Shown piece after piece: positions 47,801 to 57,600 of a DNA stretch of 64,000 nt. The translations under genes and the position numbers were made by a program. The notes below the pieces were generated by a model, which worked only from the letters and a program-made list of their open reading frames with translations, was not told the DNA's origin and ran no database searches. Origin of the DNA: Chromobotia macracanthus (lineage: Eukaryota > Chordata > Actinopteri > Cypriniformes > Botiidae); NCBI GenBank assembly GCA_036877525.1, contig JAZGTH010000001.1, positions 6,458,001-6,522,000 of the forward strand, written 5' to 3'. Each line of letters opens with the position of its first letter. Within the stretch, counting starts at the first letter, position 1.

Positions 47801-47902
47801 AGGTCCAGGACCCATTCCTCAAACATCTTTCCACAGGATCTGGATCTTGACCATGTAGAAGAGGATGATTCAGATACGGAAGATGGACATGATGAGTTAT
47901 AA
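32687..47902 (+). CDS. p4hb: p4hb, protein disulfide isomerase / prolyl 4-hydroxylase beta subunit (11 exons, 508 aa)
   Basis: PDI forms, breaks and rearranges disulfides in the ER lumen, and is the beta subunit of collagen prolyl 4-hydroxylase and of microsomal triglyceride transfer protein. Eleven exons join in frame, all with GT-AG sites: 32687-32825, 34204-34410, 37589-37722, 38807-38944, 41197-41301, 42165-42290, 42509-42709, 43545-43665, 45954-46135, 47405-47512 and 47837-47902. They total 1527 bp, 508 residues, the same length and exon number as human P4HB. Signal peptide MLKLLIVCALAAVSA. Domain a has APWCGHCK with Cys51/54; b and b' follow (exons 3-7, ending in the FIFIDSDVDDNQRILEFFGL region); a' has APWCGHCK with Cys395/398. 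The acidic tail ends in HDEL rather than the KDEL of mammals. Introns range from 218 bp to 3.2 kb and hold repeats. The start is the first ATG, directly before the signal peptide. Confidence 0.97.
34204..34410 (+). CDS. p4hb: p4hb exon 2 (first CGHC active site)
   Basis: It starts AT-GCACCATGGTGTGG (APWCGHCKALAPEYAK) and ends EYS plus G before GTGAGA. It carries the CGHC redox pair, the buried Glu/Lys surroundings and the cis-Pro loop (GYPTIKFF) of domain a. Confidence 0.96.
34411..37588. other. p4hb intron 2 with antisense SINE tail
   Basis: Positions 34552-34615 hold the antisense tail of a fish tRNA-SINE ('TTTAGCAGATGCTTTTATCC', 'AAGCGACTTGCATTACATTT'). Open frames at 34933-35242 and 37316-37564 have no recognised protein features. 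The rest is unremarkable intron. Confidence 0.55.
37589..37722 (+). CDS. p4hb: p4hb exon 3
   Basis: Acceptor TTTGCAG, donor GTAAAA. It reads from GRQADDIVNWLKKRTGPAAA to VAVIGFFK, linking domains a and b. Confidence 0.96.
37960..38740 (-). repeat. Dispersed element related to 13596-14110, with a degenerate internal array
   Basis: Within p4hb intron 3, the reverse complement of 37960-38290 matches the block right of the ube2o 32-bp array, including GGTTGCTAGTGTGTAGCTAG and CAGGGCAATACCTAAAGCCC. At exactly the boundary where the 32-bp array sits in the ube2o copy, this copy has about 450 bp of degenerate TTAGCATCATGCTAA-like text. It is rich in ATGTTAGCAT/GTGTTAGTGT wording and has no clean period. 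Confidence 0.75.
38807..38944 (+). CDS. p4hb: p4hb exon 4
   Basis: 46 codons, phase 0 on both sides (acceptor TTTGTAG, donor GTACTT). It spans DVKSESAKAF to DGVVLFKK of domain b. Confidence 0.96.
38945..41196. other. p4hb intron 4, no recognised element
   Basis: Contains a T-run near 39884-39899 and short AAACCATGGTT inverted motifs near 39930-39965. No coding evidence. Confidence 0.4.
41197..41301 (+). CDS. p4hb: p4hb exon 5
   Basis: 35 codons, acceptor GATCAG, donor GTAACC. It reads FDEGRNTFDGEISK to PLVIEFTEQ, the b/b' boundary. Confidence 0.96.
42165..42290 (+). CDS. p4hb: p4hb exon 6
   Basis: 42 codons, acceptor TTTGCAG, donor GTGGGT. It reads TAPKIFGGDIKSHILMFVPK onward to FKGK, part of the substrate-binding b' domain. 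Confidence 0.96.
42509..42709 (+). CDS. p4hb: p4hb exon 7
   Basis: 67 codons, acceptor CCACAG, donor GTACAG. It contains SDVDDNQRILEFFGLKKEEC and ends EGKLK at the x-linker before a'. Confidence 0.96.
43545..43665 (+). CDS. p4hb: p4hb exon 8
   Basis: 40 codons plus T, acceptor TCTTCAG, donor GTAAGT. It begins PHLMSQDIPEDWDKNPVKVL and ends NVFIEF with the same T|AT split Tyr codon as exon 1, reflecting the a/a' domain duplication. Confidence 0.96.
43666..45953. other. p4hb intron 8 with dispersed and simple repeats
   Basis: Short tandem repeats: GCATA x5 at about 44109-44130, AATAAATAATAATAAT at 44155-44178, and a 16-bp CTGAGAATTCAATCAA repeat (about 2.6 copies) at 45003-45043. A fish dispersed repeat fills about 44585-44815 (CCTCTGCATTTAACCCATC ... 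GCCACAGCTACCCCTG). Confidence 0.6.
45954..46135 (+). CDS. p4hb: p4hb exon 9 (second CGHC active site)
   Basis: AT plus 60 codons, donor GTGGGT. It carries APWCGHCKQLAPIWDQLGEK and the SFPTLKFFPAG cis-Pro region of domain a'. Confidence 0.97.
46136..47404. other. p4hb intron 9, no gene
   Basis: A segment at 46300-46400 (GGCGACTCCACCCCTTTGTC, GGCGGGTGGTGG, then an A-run) reads like the edge of a transposon, but the family is not recognised. The plus-strand frame 46264-46635 is not protein-like. Confidence 0.35.
47405..47512 (+). CDS. p4hb: p4hb exon 10
   Basis: 36 codons, acceptor CTGTAG, donor GTAAGT. It reads VIDYNGERTLDGFTKFLESG and the start of the acidic tail. Confidence 0.96.
47837..47902 (+). 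CDS. p4hb: p4hb exon 11 (acidic tail, HDEL, stop)
   Basis: 21 codons and TAA, acceptor TCCACAG. Highly acidic (DLDLDHVEEDDSDTEDG), ending in the ER retrieval tetrapeptide HDEL. Confidence 0.95.
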   Translation, partial: DLDLDHVEEDDSDTEDGHDEL

Positions 47903-48935
47903 GTGTCAGGGTGAAGAGGCGAGACGAACCCTTTCACCAACACCTCCACTTTAAAACCTCCCATGTCTGTGAACACTAAAGCTTTTCCTAACTACTCCTA
48001 CAGTCACTGAACATTACAGGGTGCCCCATCAGCCAGTACAATTATCATCACTGACCCATCACCAGTCATATTCAGCCTAGAAAAGTGCCTCTCTGCCCAC
48101 AAAAGAATTTAAAAGGCCCTCCTCCTGAATTATCTTTGCCATTTTATTTGACCCTGATGTTGTCAACTTGCACAAAAAAATCTTTATGTAATCTATATAA
48201 TCTAATCTATAATCAAACTTAAATATCTAAGGGGGTGGGGTCAGTGTTTTTGCTATAAATTATTGGTAAACATTTTGGACCTTGTGTTCAGGGTATAAAA
48301 GCTGTTTGACGTGGAAATTAGTTTATCTGCATTATAATGGAAGTCTATTATTACAAAGTTGAAGATCAGTCTGAGGGTACCTTGCCTTTTTCTTTTACAG
48401 TTTTGTCAAACCACATTCTCACTTTATATTCCATGTTTTCCAAAATCATTAACACCTGCTACTGAATTATTTAAAGTTATTAAAGTGGAGAGCATGTTCT
48501 ATTTAATTTTAAATTTTTATGTTGTATAATTTTGCCATCTGCCTCAGGCAAGCATCAAAATAAGTGTTGTATCTGGACCCTTATAGTTGACTCTGTTTTC
48601 ACTTATTTTGATTGACTGCAAAAAGAATGTTTCGGTGCCATCAGTTTTTTTTTTTTTTTTTTTTTTTTTAAACTTGTAACTCATTTCATACATTCCCCCC
48701 ACCCCAAAAAAGGGTTTGCAGTAATTTCAGGGGTAATTTTAAAAGGCCGGAGGGGCCTGGGAATTGTCAGGGAGGAATTAGGGTTTTAAAATGAAAGTCA
48801 TGATGGTGTGATCATGTTTAAGGCACAGAGCATTCCATTGCATTTAAATTAAGTAAACTGCTGGCCAAATAAACAACAAATGATAAACTTTTGCATTTTT
48901 TTCTTATACTAATAAACAGAGATGAAATTCTCTGT
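47903..48935 (+). other. p4hb: p4hb 3' UTR with two candidate poly(A) signals
   Basis: About 1 kb of non-coding sequence follows the stop. AATAAA is at 48868-48873 and again at 48911-48916. A T-run of about 24 bases (48646-48669) lies inside. The true cleavage site cannot be chosen without transcript data. Confidence 0.6.
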
Positions 48936-49684
48936 GATGTTTGGTTTGGTTCATGGTTGGTGAACTTAACAGAAATCTTGTTGGTTTAAAAGTACAGCAG
49001 TTGTATCAAGAGATGTAGTAATGGCTGTCCTGGCCATAATCGCTTTAAAGTGGGTACTACACAGCTTTCATCAACATACCCATGTTAATTTATGGCCAGG
49101 CTGAATGATTCCCAACTCTGAAATTAGAAATTAAGTACATTAAATACCTGAATGCACAAAAAGAACTATTGATGTTTAATGCTTTGTCGTGGCAATACTG
49201 TAACATACCAATATTACCATGGTACCAATTATGTACCAATACACATGCCAACTTTGTCCATGTATGATATATGCACCATCTTCTACAGAATCTAAGTCTA
49301 TTAAGAAACTAAGATGATGATTTGGTCTTATGACTGTGGCTCACAATAGCCACATCTATGTATTTAGACATGACAGCTTAAATGCACACAGAAAAATTAT
49401 GTCCGAGCATAATGTGCCGAAAATTTGGTTAGAATCTAATAAATCCCTTTGAAGGAGTATTTAAAAGTTCAAAGTGTCAAAATATTCAAATGGTGTGATT
49501 CACAATGGCCAAATAAATCCTTTATAGAATATTATAAATCATTTAAATAAATTATTCTCAAAGTCTAGGATGGTTCACCTCGCGTTCCATTCACTCCAAT
49601 GTTCCAGCATTAGGCAGAGGACTTCTCAATGCATTCTGTATACCAGTGGAACTGGCTGCATGCTGTATAAAACTTTATTTATAG
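48936..49684. other. Intergenic between p4hb and the ppp1r27-like remnant
   Basis: Read on the plus strand for ankyrin-coding sequence; none found. AT-rich, with no repeat family recognised. Confidence 0.45.
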
Positions 49685-49803
49685 GTACTTGTTTTCTCTG
49701 GGTGTTGATACGGAGGCTGAAAATGACTGAGGAGAAGCCTGCTGACCTTATTGACCCAGGCTCCAAAGAGCTGCTTGAACTCTTCAGGGACTGTGGTGAC
49801 TGA
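49685..49803 (+). pseudogene. ppp1r27: ppp1r27-like terminal exon remnant, frameshifted
   Basis: PPP1R27 (dysferlin-interacting protein 1) is a small ankyrin-repeat regulator of protein phosphatase 1. After an acceptor-like TTTATTTATAG, one frame reads YLFSLGVDTEAEND and hits TGA at 49728. The next frame, from 49729, reads EEKPADLIDPGSKELLELF, then RDCGD and TGA at 49801. Together they parallel the end of human PPP1R27 (YLISLGADRDATNDD and PSDLIDPDYKELVELF), with a shift of one extra or two missing bases at 49728. No upstream ankyrin exon was found between p4hb and this point. The position next to P4HB matches mammalian synteny. It is either a decayed gene or a sequencing/assembly error in a real last exon whose other exons I missed. 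Confidence 0.65.
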
Positions 49804-51685
49804 AATTAATTTGATTTCTTTCCTGTTTAATAGCTGTTGCCATGGCAAAGGAATAAAGCCAGCAAAAAAGTGGAACAGCTACTGTTATCACAGAGTTAGC
49901 TGAGACAAAGGGTGACTGGTCTTGTACATCAAAGATTAGCTGGGTGTGAGTTGCACTTTATTTTGCAGTTGATTGAATTTTTCCTATAAGATAACTGAGG
50001 AGAGCAGCTTTTATTATAACATTAGTATGTCATAAAAATAATGCTCTGCATTTTGTAACTGAAATTATTTTTCAGTGTGATTTAATTTAATTGGTGTACT
50101 GCTATGAGTTTTTTTCATAGAGCATGAACACTACAGAATGACAAAGGTCTTTGTATAGATTTTTATTTATTATAGTTTGTATAGATATTTTGATAAAACA
50201 ATACATGTTTATTGATATCTATTCTATATGAAAAGTTCACTTAAAACCTCCTAGTGAGATTTTATTATAGATTTAATTTTTTTTTTTTTTTGGGTAAATT
50301 AGAGCATTCTGAAAAAGTGTTCTTTCACCATGTTAAAAAAGTTTAAATATAATGAAATATAAATGTGTACTGTTACATTTAAATACATTGTAAATGCCAC
50401 AAATATTGTGGATATATAACCTTTAAAGTAGGATATTGATGTAAGATTTAAAAAAAAATCAAAAGCTACACAACATCTTTGTGAATTTACTTTTGATTCT
50501 CTTATTGTACTTTTTAGGAATCCACATTTATATTACAATTTGCTTGATGTTTGCTTATTCAATTTTAAGAATGCAATTTGAATTTAAGTCCCCTTAAAAT
50601 TCTGGATGTTGCACAAGCCAAGCACTAACACACCCTACTCTCTACTCTACAGTGCCAAGGGAAAATGTGGACTCTTTGTATTAAGTGGTTTTCTGCATGA
50701 ATTGGTCAAAAGATGCTATCTAATCACAGCTATAGACAAACACAATATGCCTAAGGAAACAACATGCAGTATTGATTTTGAAGCACATTTTGGAGTTTCA
50801 AAATCTCTGGCATTGTTCACTGCCATTTTAAATATGGGAAATGGCAGAATATTTAATATAACCGATTATGTTTGGCTGGAACAAGAAAGTCATACATATA
50901 TGCTAGGATTCCCTGAGGATGCTTAATTCATGGGCTAAATTTCATTTTTGGGTGGCATACCCCTTTAAACTGTAACAGGTTCAAAATACATACTTGGTAA
51001 CTTCGTTTTCTTCTTTTCGAGGTTTTACACCTCAGGACTTTATGAAACAATGTCTTTATTATATTGGATCAATGCTGGTCTTACAGACCAATACAGCATC
51101 AGATTCTTGCCTTGTGTACTGTTTTATGAGATTCATATATCTGCTGATTCTTAATCCTTGACTATACAAGTGATCAACACTGTTTACTGATGCCAACTTG
51201 AAGACAAATGATGCTTCAAACAGTGTTTTCATTGCTAACTTAATGAAACTTGCTAGACAAAAAATTCATGAAACTATCAGAAATAAAATTGGTAAAATTA
51301 CAAAAAAAATTAAGCAATATTATACAATAAATACAACAATACACTTATTCATGTGAAACCTTAATTAATTAACTCAACTCTTTAAAGCAATGCAGTAAAG
51401 AGTGGGCCAAATTCCTCCACAATGAAAACTCAGATAAAGTCGTACAGAAAATGATTACTTCAAGCTATTGCTGCTAAAGGTGGTTCTACAAGCTATTAAA
51501 CCATGTAGTTGTTAATGACATGGTGTAACGTAATATGTTGTTCTTCATCACAATAGGTTAGTTGTAAGGCAAGTCTCTACTTTAAGTCATTAATTTTTGT
51601 GTAATGAGCTTAATAATGTTTTGTCAATTTCATTTCTGATACACAAAATGCAGTGTCTGTCATTTTTTATCATTCAAGTTCAATA
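49804..51685. other. Intergenic, one unrecognised 106-codon open frame
   Basis: The plus-strand frame 50606-50926 reads MLHKPSTNTPYSLL ... GFPEDA. It ends just before a repeat-like 'TTCATTTTTGGGTGGCATAC' (50941), resembling the cyprinid repeat end at 723-742. It may be a piece of a repeat-encoded protein or chance. A T-run is at 50277-50291. No other feature. Confidence 0.35.
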
Positions 51686-51691
51686 TTTATT
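51686..51691 (-). terminator. anapc11: anapc11 candidate poly(A) signal
   Basis: AATAAA on the minus strand (TTTATT on plus), 220 bp downstream of the anapc11 stop. It is the nearest canonical hexamer. Confidence 0.5.
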
Positions 51692-51910
51692 TGTACAAAA
51701 TCTTACTTTAATATTTTGATTTTGTGAGATTACTTAAAAGTTCTTTTAAATTGACACATCTTTTAAATTGTCACATATAAAATGAATTAATAGGCTCAAG
51801 CACTTATGCAATGTCCTCAGGTAGTGTCTCCCCTGAATAAAAAATAAAGATAAACATCATTACTGTGAATTTACAGAATTTACAATGAACAATGGAAGTG
51901 TGGTGCATGC

Positions 51911-52056
51911 TTACTCTTTGAACTTCCACTCCTGACGGCACATGGGGCACTGCTGCTGCACTTGCTGGGAGTTCAGCCACTTGAGAATGCAGTGCATGTG
52001 AAAACAGTGTGAGCATTGACCCCAGACCAGTGGGCAGTCATCTCCCGGAACCTTGC
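51911..52056 (-). CDS. anapc11: anapc11 last coding exon
   Basis: From GC-AAGGTTCCGGGAG (KVPGDDCPLVWGQCSHCFHM) through CPMCRQEWKFKE to TAA at 51913-51911. The H2 histidines and remaining cysteines are all present. Confidence 0.96.
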
Positions 52057-52363
52057 CTGATAAATCAAAAGTGAGTACATATTATTTTATTAAATTAATA
52101 GATGTAATTCATTAATTGCAGTATTAAACAATGTAATTCAATAACTCAAAAAACATATTAGGTCTTGTGGAGCTTAAGTATGGGGGTTTTATGAGACAAT
52201 TACACGAACAGGCTGCAGTCTTTGTCAATAATAAAATGAAAGCAGGTTACATACAGTCAGGGCAGCAGCCATTGAAAGGCGCTCGGCAGATGCCACAGTT
52301 CTCATCATTGGCCACCCACAACCAGGATGCCACACCATTCCACTGCTTTATTTTTACCTTCAT
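51911..52363 (-). CDS. anapc11: anapc11, anaphase-promoting complex RING-H2 subunit (84 aa)
   Basis: APC11 is the catalytic RING subunit of the anaphase-promoting complex. It binds the APC2 cullin and recruits the E2s UBE2C/UBE2S to drive mitotic exit. Two coding exons on the minus strand, 52363-52255 and 52056-51911, join through a split Cys codon (T|GC). They give MKVKIKQWNGVASWLWVAND, then the zinc-binding CGIC, CCPDC, C-SHCFHMHC and CPMC clusters, and end QEWKFKE. The length, 84 residues, equals the human protein. The 198-bp intron has a GTATGT donor and a TTATCAG acceptor. The gene converges on p4hb. A minus-strand AATAAA is at 51691-51686, 220 bp past the stop. Confidence 0.96.
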
Positions 52364-52370
52364 ATTATCT
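52255..52370 (-). CDS. anapc11: anapc11 first coding exon
   Basis: Acceptor TTTGCAG before 52370, seven bases of 5' UTR (AGATAAT), then ATG at 52363-52361. 36 codons plus T end at the donor GTATGT (52254-52249). It encodes the Trp-rich start and the first zinc ligands (CGIC, CCPD). Confidence 0.95.
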
Positions 52371-52798
52371 CTGCAAATTTATAAAAACACAAGACATATA
52401 CTTTGCAAATGTTTCAGAATGCCCCATACAAAAATGATGGTAGTACCATGGAACAAAGACAGAATCAGATGTTAATGCTGTAGTACTGTACTGTTAGATA
52501 AACCATTATTCTGAATGATTAACGAAATAATTACCTTGATATTTGCATTATACTCGACTAAAGCTACGCCTAAAAGACTTAATGCAATTCACACAATCAT
52601 GTTTATGATTAATTAATGTCATGTGAGTACTATAACGTGTAATACACAAAGCTGTAGAAACATGAAGCTCTGTAAACACCTTTACACTCGAGTTCAAAAG
52701 TAAAATGGGCTGGTAACACGAACGTATACATATCTAATAAAATGACCTTTAAGTACATTATAAACGATTATTAAACTGATTTAAAAACACTGACTCAC

Positions 52799-52862
52799 AG
52801 AAATTCAGACTTGCAGATCTTCTCTATGAAGCTCGTGCTTCTTCCTCGCGCGGTATAAATAC
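52799..52862 (-). promoter_or_regulatory. anapc11: anapc11 probable non-coding exon 1 and TATA-like promoter
   Basis: A donor GTGAGT (52798-52793) closes a short GC-richer segment that would splice over 428 bp to the acceptor at 52371. Minus-strand TATTTATA lies at about 52862-52855, next to a CGCGCG stretch, placing a start site near 52830 if it acts as a TATA box. The exon is inferred from splice signals only. Confidence 0.5.
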
Positions 52863-53970
52863 AGCTTGTTGACAAGCACAATACCGCCACGTACTGTGCT
52901 GGACAAGCAGCTGTATGGCGTCAGATTCATATAATCAGAACCTGAATTTCATAAGGCCAGCGAATTCATGATCCAGTTTGTTTTAGATTAGCTCTTTTTA
53001 AATATTCTGCGTATATTTTGTATGAATTTACCTTCCTGAAATTTGGGTTGTGAAATTCAGTTTTTTATGATTCAGGCTGTTGTTGTCAGGTCGTGAAATT
53101 CAGCTCTTAATATTCAAAAGGCTAAATTTGACAAATTCAAGTTGCAATAGTCAGGGGTGACACCGCATATGCCAGGAAGAGCAGATGATCGTCGATGTAA
53201 TCCAGCTCTGTTTTGGTAAATCGCCGCTATACTCTTACTGCAGCCTGTAGCCTAGTGACATACTGGATTAAATCCATGATGTAGTGGACGTTTTAACGTG
53301 CACGTGCAATTGTGGCGCAAAAGACCCATGTTTCTGTTAATACATTTATTTTTAATGCACATGTTATTTCAGTTATATATGGTTAATATTTTATAATATT
53401 ATTATATTATTGTTTATATTTATATATAATTATATTCAGTTAATATCTGAATATAATTTTGACGTTTTTAGTGAAAACAATCATCTTTCAATCACCACCT
53501 GTATTGTATTTAAATAATATTTCCTGTTCAGGGGAAGCAAAAATGAGTCAAGCAATTGTGTCTAAGTAATTAATTTTTTCCGAGGTTCTTCAGGGTCAGC
53601 TGCAAAAAAATAAATAAAAAAAAAATAAAAAATAACACAGACGTTTGGATTTATACATTTACAATATTGTATTAAGCAAAATAATATTGTCAGATGTGGA
53701 AGCATAATAATAAACAACTTTAAATAATTCTGCACCTGATTTTCAATGCTCAGTTGTAATGAGGTTTTGTACTTTTTACAACAAGGGCATTAACATAGGT
53801 TATAGCACTATATGTATTTTGATATTACTTGGCAATTGCTGTTTTTAAAGTAACATTAATCTAGAATAAGACAACAGAAAATAAGTATTAATTAGCCAAA
53901 CAACATCTGTTTCATTTTTCATCTGTTCATCAGTTTTATGCATAAAACATTGTTTTATGTATTTTGGAAT
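52863..53970. other. Intergenic upstream of anapc11, no gene
   Basis: AT-rich, with TATATT-type low complexity at 53380-53460 and an A-rich tract at 53605-53635. No divergent gene is recognised. Confidence 0.45.
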
Positions 53971-53974
53971 TTTG

Positions 53975-54535
53975 GTTCCTTGCTTGTGTCACCCTGTTGG
54001 CTTGCTTACTGGAAGACTGCTAACATCTAACTTAGCTTAGGGTTTTGTAAATTGTTAATATTGCTTCTAGCGATATGATATAATTACAGTCCAAAAGACT
54101 CTATTTTGCTACTCCTTTGTCTCAAATTGTCCCCCATTCTCTTTCTGTGTAATTTTCAGGTATTTTTATTGTATATATTTTATATATACATTTTACTTTG
54201 TGTTGTATTTCATGGTACTATTGCAAATCCCTTATACCCCCTGTCCCATAAAATGTTGTCTTTTTAAATGCCATCTCCATGTTAGCTGCAAGGGCATACC
54301 TTGCTTAATAATTTTGTAGTTTTATCTGTTCAGTCACTTCTTTTTTAACCTGCAATAAACCTAGTATGCATAATTGGTTTGCAATAATACCATGTATTTT
54401 GTTTTGTTGAGCATGTCTGACATTTGCTCTGTTTTTATTATAATTATTTTTTATATGTAAAGCTGCTTTAAAGCAATGTAACATTGTAAAAAGTGCTATA
54501 TAAATAAAACTGAATTGAATGAAAAGGTTAAGATT
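53975..54535 (+). repeat. L2-type LINE 3' UTR, copy 2
   Basis: Contains TTAGGGTTTTGTAAATTGTT, AGCGATATGATATAATTAC and ATGTTAGCTGCAAGGGCATA. It ends 'GTGCTATATAAATAAAACTG' (54492-54511) plus AATTGAATG, a complete-looking L2-style 3' terminus. It is collinear with 20241-20650 and 61480-62140. Confidence 0.8.
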
Positions 54536-54639
54536 TATTAACAACTGATAAAATCATCAATTTATCAACGTACCTGCAAATTGACCTAACGCACATGCAA
54601 TCTGTTCACCATCTCCCTAATATGCATGCTTCTTTGATG

Positions 54640-57600
54640 TCATCAGAACATCCACTAAGTATTGGATTTCATCCAGTACAACTTTGGATGAATTACTGCC
54701 AGAACACAGTGACTGTCTTCCAGATGTGATTGACACAGTGCATCGTGTTGGTATGAAAAAAGCGAGTTCTACCGATGGTATAATCATCCAGTTCTCCTTG
54801 CGCACACTCAGAGCAGCGGTTTGGGCGGCAGCCAAATATTCAGCATATCTTCGAGAAAAGGTCTGCATTTCAGAGAGGATCTTTGTAAGGCCGACAGAGA
54901 AAGTAGAATGAAGTAGATGAGGCACGGAAAGCAGGAAAAATTGTCTGCTTTGTTGCTGGTTGGCCTTCATGAAGAAAAAGTAGATTTTTCAATAGGCTGA
55001 TTTTTCTGTTTATATGTATTTTTTCTTTTAGAAACACGTTGTTTTTTTCTAGGCCTATTTTTTGACCAGGGCCATATGTTCATGTTAGGAGTCGATGGCC
55101 AAAAGTCATGTTTTGTCCATTTATGCCCAAAACAGTCGTAGTTATGTTCTCACCACGGTTAGTAGCTGTCTTTAAGATTGTGTTCTAAGGAACCTGTTCA
55201 AGTGACTTCCTTTTTGTATTTTATTCAATTCTTGTTATTTTGATGTTTTATTTGCCAAACAGTATAAAACAGATTTTTGTTTTCTTCAAGAGACTCACAG
55301 CATCTCTGAGGATGTGCCTTTTTGGAAATCCCATTGGGGAAATTACATTTTCTGTTCTCATGCTTCTCAACGGTCTGTGGGTGTTTGTACACTCAAAACT
55401 TGCTGGTAAATTTGCTGGTAAACTTCCTTATACAGACTTTGGTACCAATGTGTATTTTATGTGTCATGTTTTTCAAATTCAGAACGTAATTATCATGAAT
55501 ATTTATGGGTACAATTCAAAGACAGAAAATTATGTTCTTTTAGATTAGTTAGAAAAGAAAATAGTTCATTGGTGGGCCAAATTCGCTGATGCGCATGTAC
55601 TCTTGGGTGGTGACTAATATCACATAAGATAATGAGATTGACAAATGGCCTCCTGGTTCTTATACTAATACAAATGTAAAGCTAAAAATGTTGATGCAAA
55701 GATTTGATCTGATTGATGCTTGGAGAGGAAGCATCCTCATACCAGAGTCTTTACCTGGTGTAACTCAAGGTCTAAGCAATCGAGAATAGATTCATGGTTA
55801 GTTTCCCGTACACTTGAAGACAATCTGAATACTGATATTTTACCTACCCTGTTAAATGATCACAAAGCAATACAAATCCATATTGATTTACTGCCAATGT
55901 CATCTAAAATTTATAACTCCCACTGGAAACTTAATAGCTCTGTACTTAAGCATGAAACCGTTACTCCTAAGGTAAAGGAATTCATTCATTTATTTTGGAC
56001 TAAAGCTAAAGCAGAAAGGGTTTATGGTAAACATTGGGAGTTGCTTAAGTTTGAATTGGGCAAGTTTTTCAGAAGTTATTGTAGTAAAATTTCTACTTAA
56101 CAAGCTTTTACATAATTTCCACCATTGCATACCTGTCATCTAAATGCCCTTTTAGCCTATCTATGGAAGAAACAGTCTTTTTGAGTATCAGCACAAATTG
56201 GACAAACTTTATAAACTAAAATCTGAAGGTGCTTTTGTAAGGTCCAGAAGACGCTGGCTTGAAGAAGGAGATCAAAATTTCAAAATCGTCTTCATTTTTT
56301 GGGTTGGAAAAATCTCTAACTAAAAATAATATTCATCAGTTGAAAACCAGTAGCTCTATCTCTGAAGGCCCAAAGGAAATTGCCAAACATTGTTCTGAAT
56401 TCTATAAGAATCTTTATAGCAGTCAATTCTGTTATGACAGAACTATATCCTTTATGGACTATTATTAAATATTATTAAATAATATTAATCATATTAGTGC
56501 TCTTGATAAAGATTTTTGTTATTGTCAGTATTATTCCAGAATGTTTTTCGCAGTTGGGAGGTTTGAAATTTCTACTGTTATGTAACTACAGTATTGAGAA
56601 GTTCCCTGTTGCTCTCTCCAGTTTCCACAAAAAAAGCACTTTTAGCATGGTCTATGATTTTCAAACACAATTTTTCTCCAACTAGATACTTTATTTGGAA
56701 TAATAAACATATCTGTTATAAACATAAATCCCTATTTTTTAAAAACTGGTTTAAGAATGGTATTAATCGGGCAAGTCAATTATTTCATCAGAATAGTTAT
56801 TTGTTTACTTATCAAAAATTTCTTCTCACTATAATTTTCCTGTTACTCCAAAACAGTTTGCCACTGATTTGGTGCTATTATGAGTGGTGTAATTATGTTG
56901 TTTAAGAGCTATAATAGTGCTTTAGCATGTTCTGAAATGCCTCTCCCAGACCTAGTTTACACATATATAGGTGGGATATGTTTCAAACCTACACTGAAAA
57001 ATAATAGAAATATTTGCTTTCTTTTTGTTAATAATTGTGTTTCCACTCCTAATGATGTTTTAAAATGGAATAGATCAGTGGAAAATATATTGTGGAAAAA
57101 GGTTTGGATGCTTCCTAACAAATATTTATTGGTAAATAAAGAGATTTCTTTTAAAGCTTATTCATCAATATTATCCTGTTAAAACCTTTATTGTGTCAAA
57201 ATTCCAATTAAGCATAGATGTGAACTGTACTTTCTGTGACTTGCAACGAGAGACTGTCCTGCATCTATTTGGCATTGTGTTCATATAAAAAAACTGTGGC
57301 AAGACATTTGCCAGTTCATTGTAAACTTCATACTCAATGATTTTGAGCTTTTCTTTAAGGATATTTTGTTTGGAATTTTCACTTTTGAGAAGCAATATGG
57401 AAAAGTTTACTTTTTCTGTAACTTAATTATTTTGCTTGCAAAATATTTTATCCACAATTGCAAGGTTATGAAAGTTACCCCCCACTTTTCTAACTTTTAA
57501 AAAGATATTAAAATGTATATTAAATCTTTATCTACCTCATGCAACAAAAGACAACTAAAACTGACTGTATGCTCACTTTTGGTGTTTTTGTTTAACTTTT

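Noticed and set aside
52167..52475. 102-codon plus-strand gene
   Set aside because: It is the antisense shadow of the first coding exon of anapc11.
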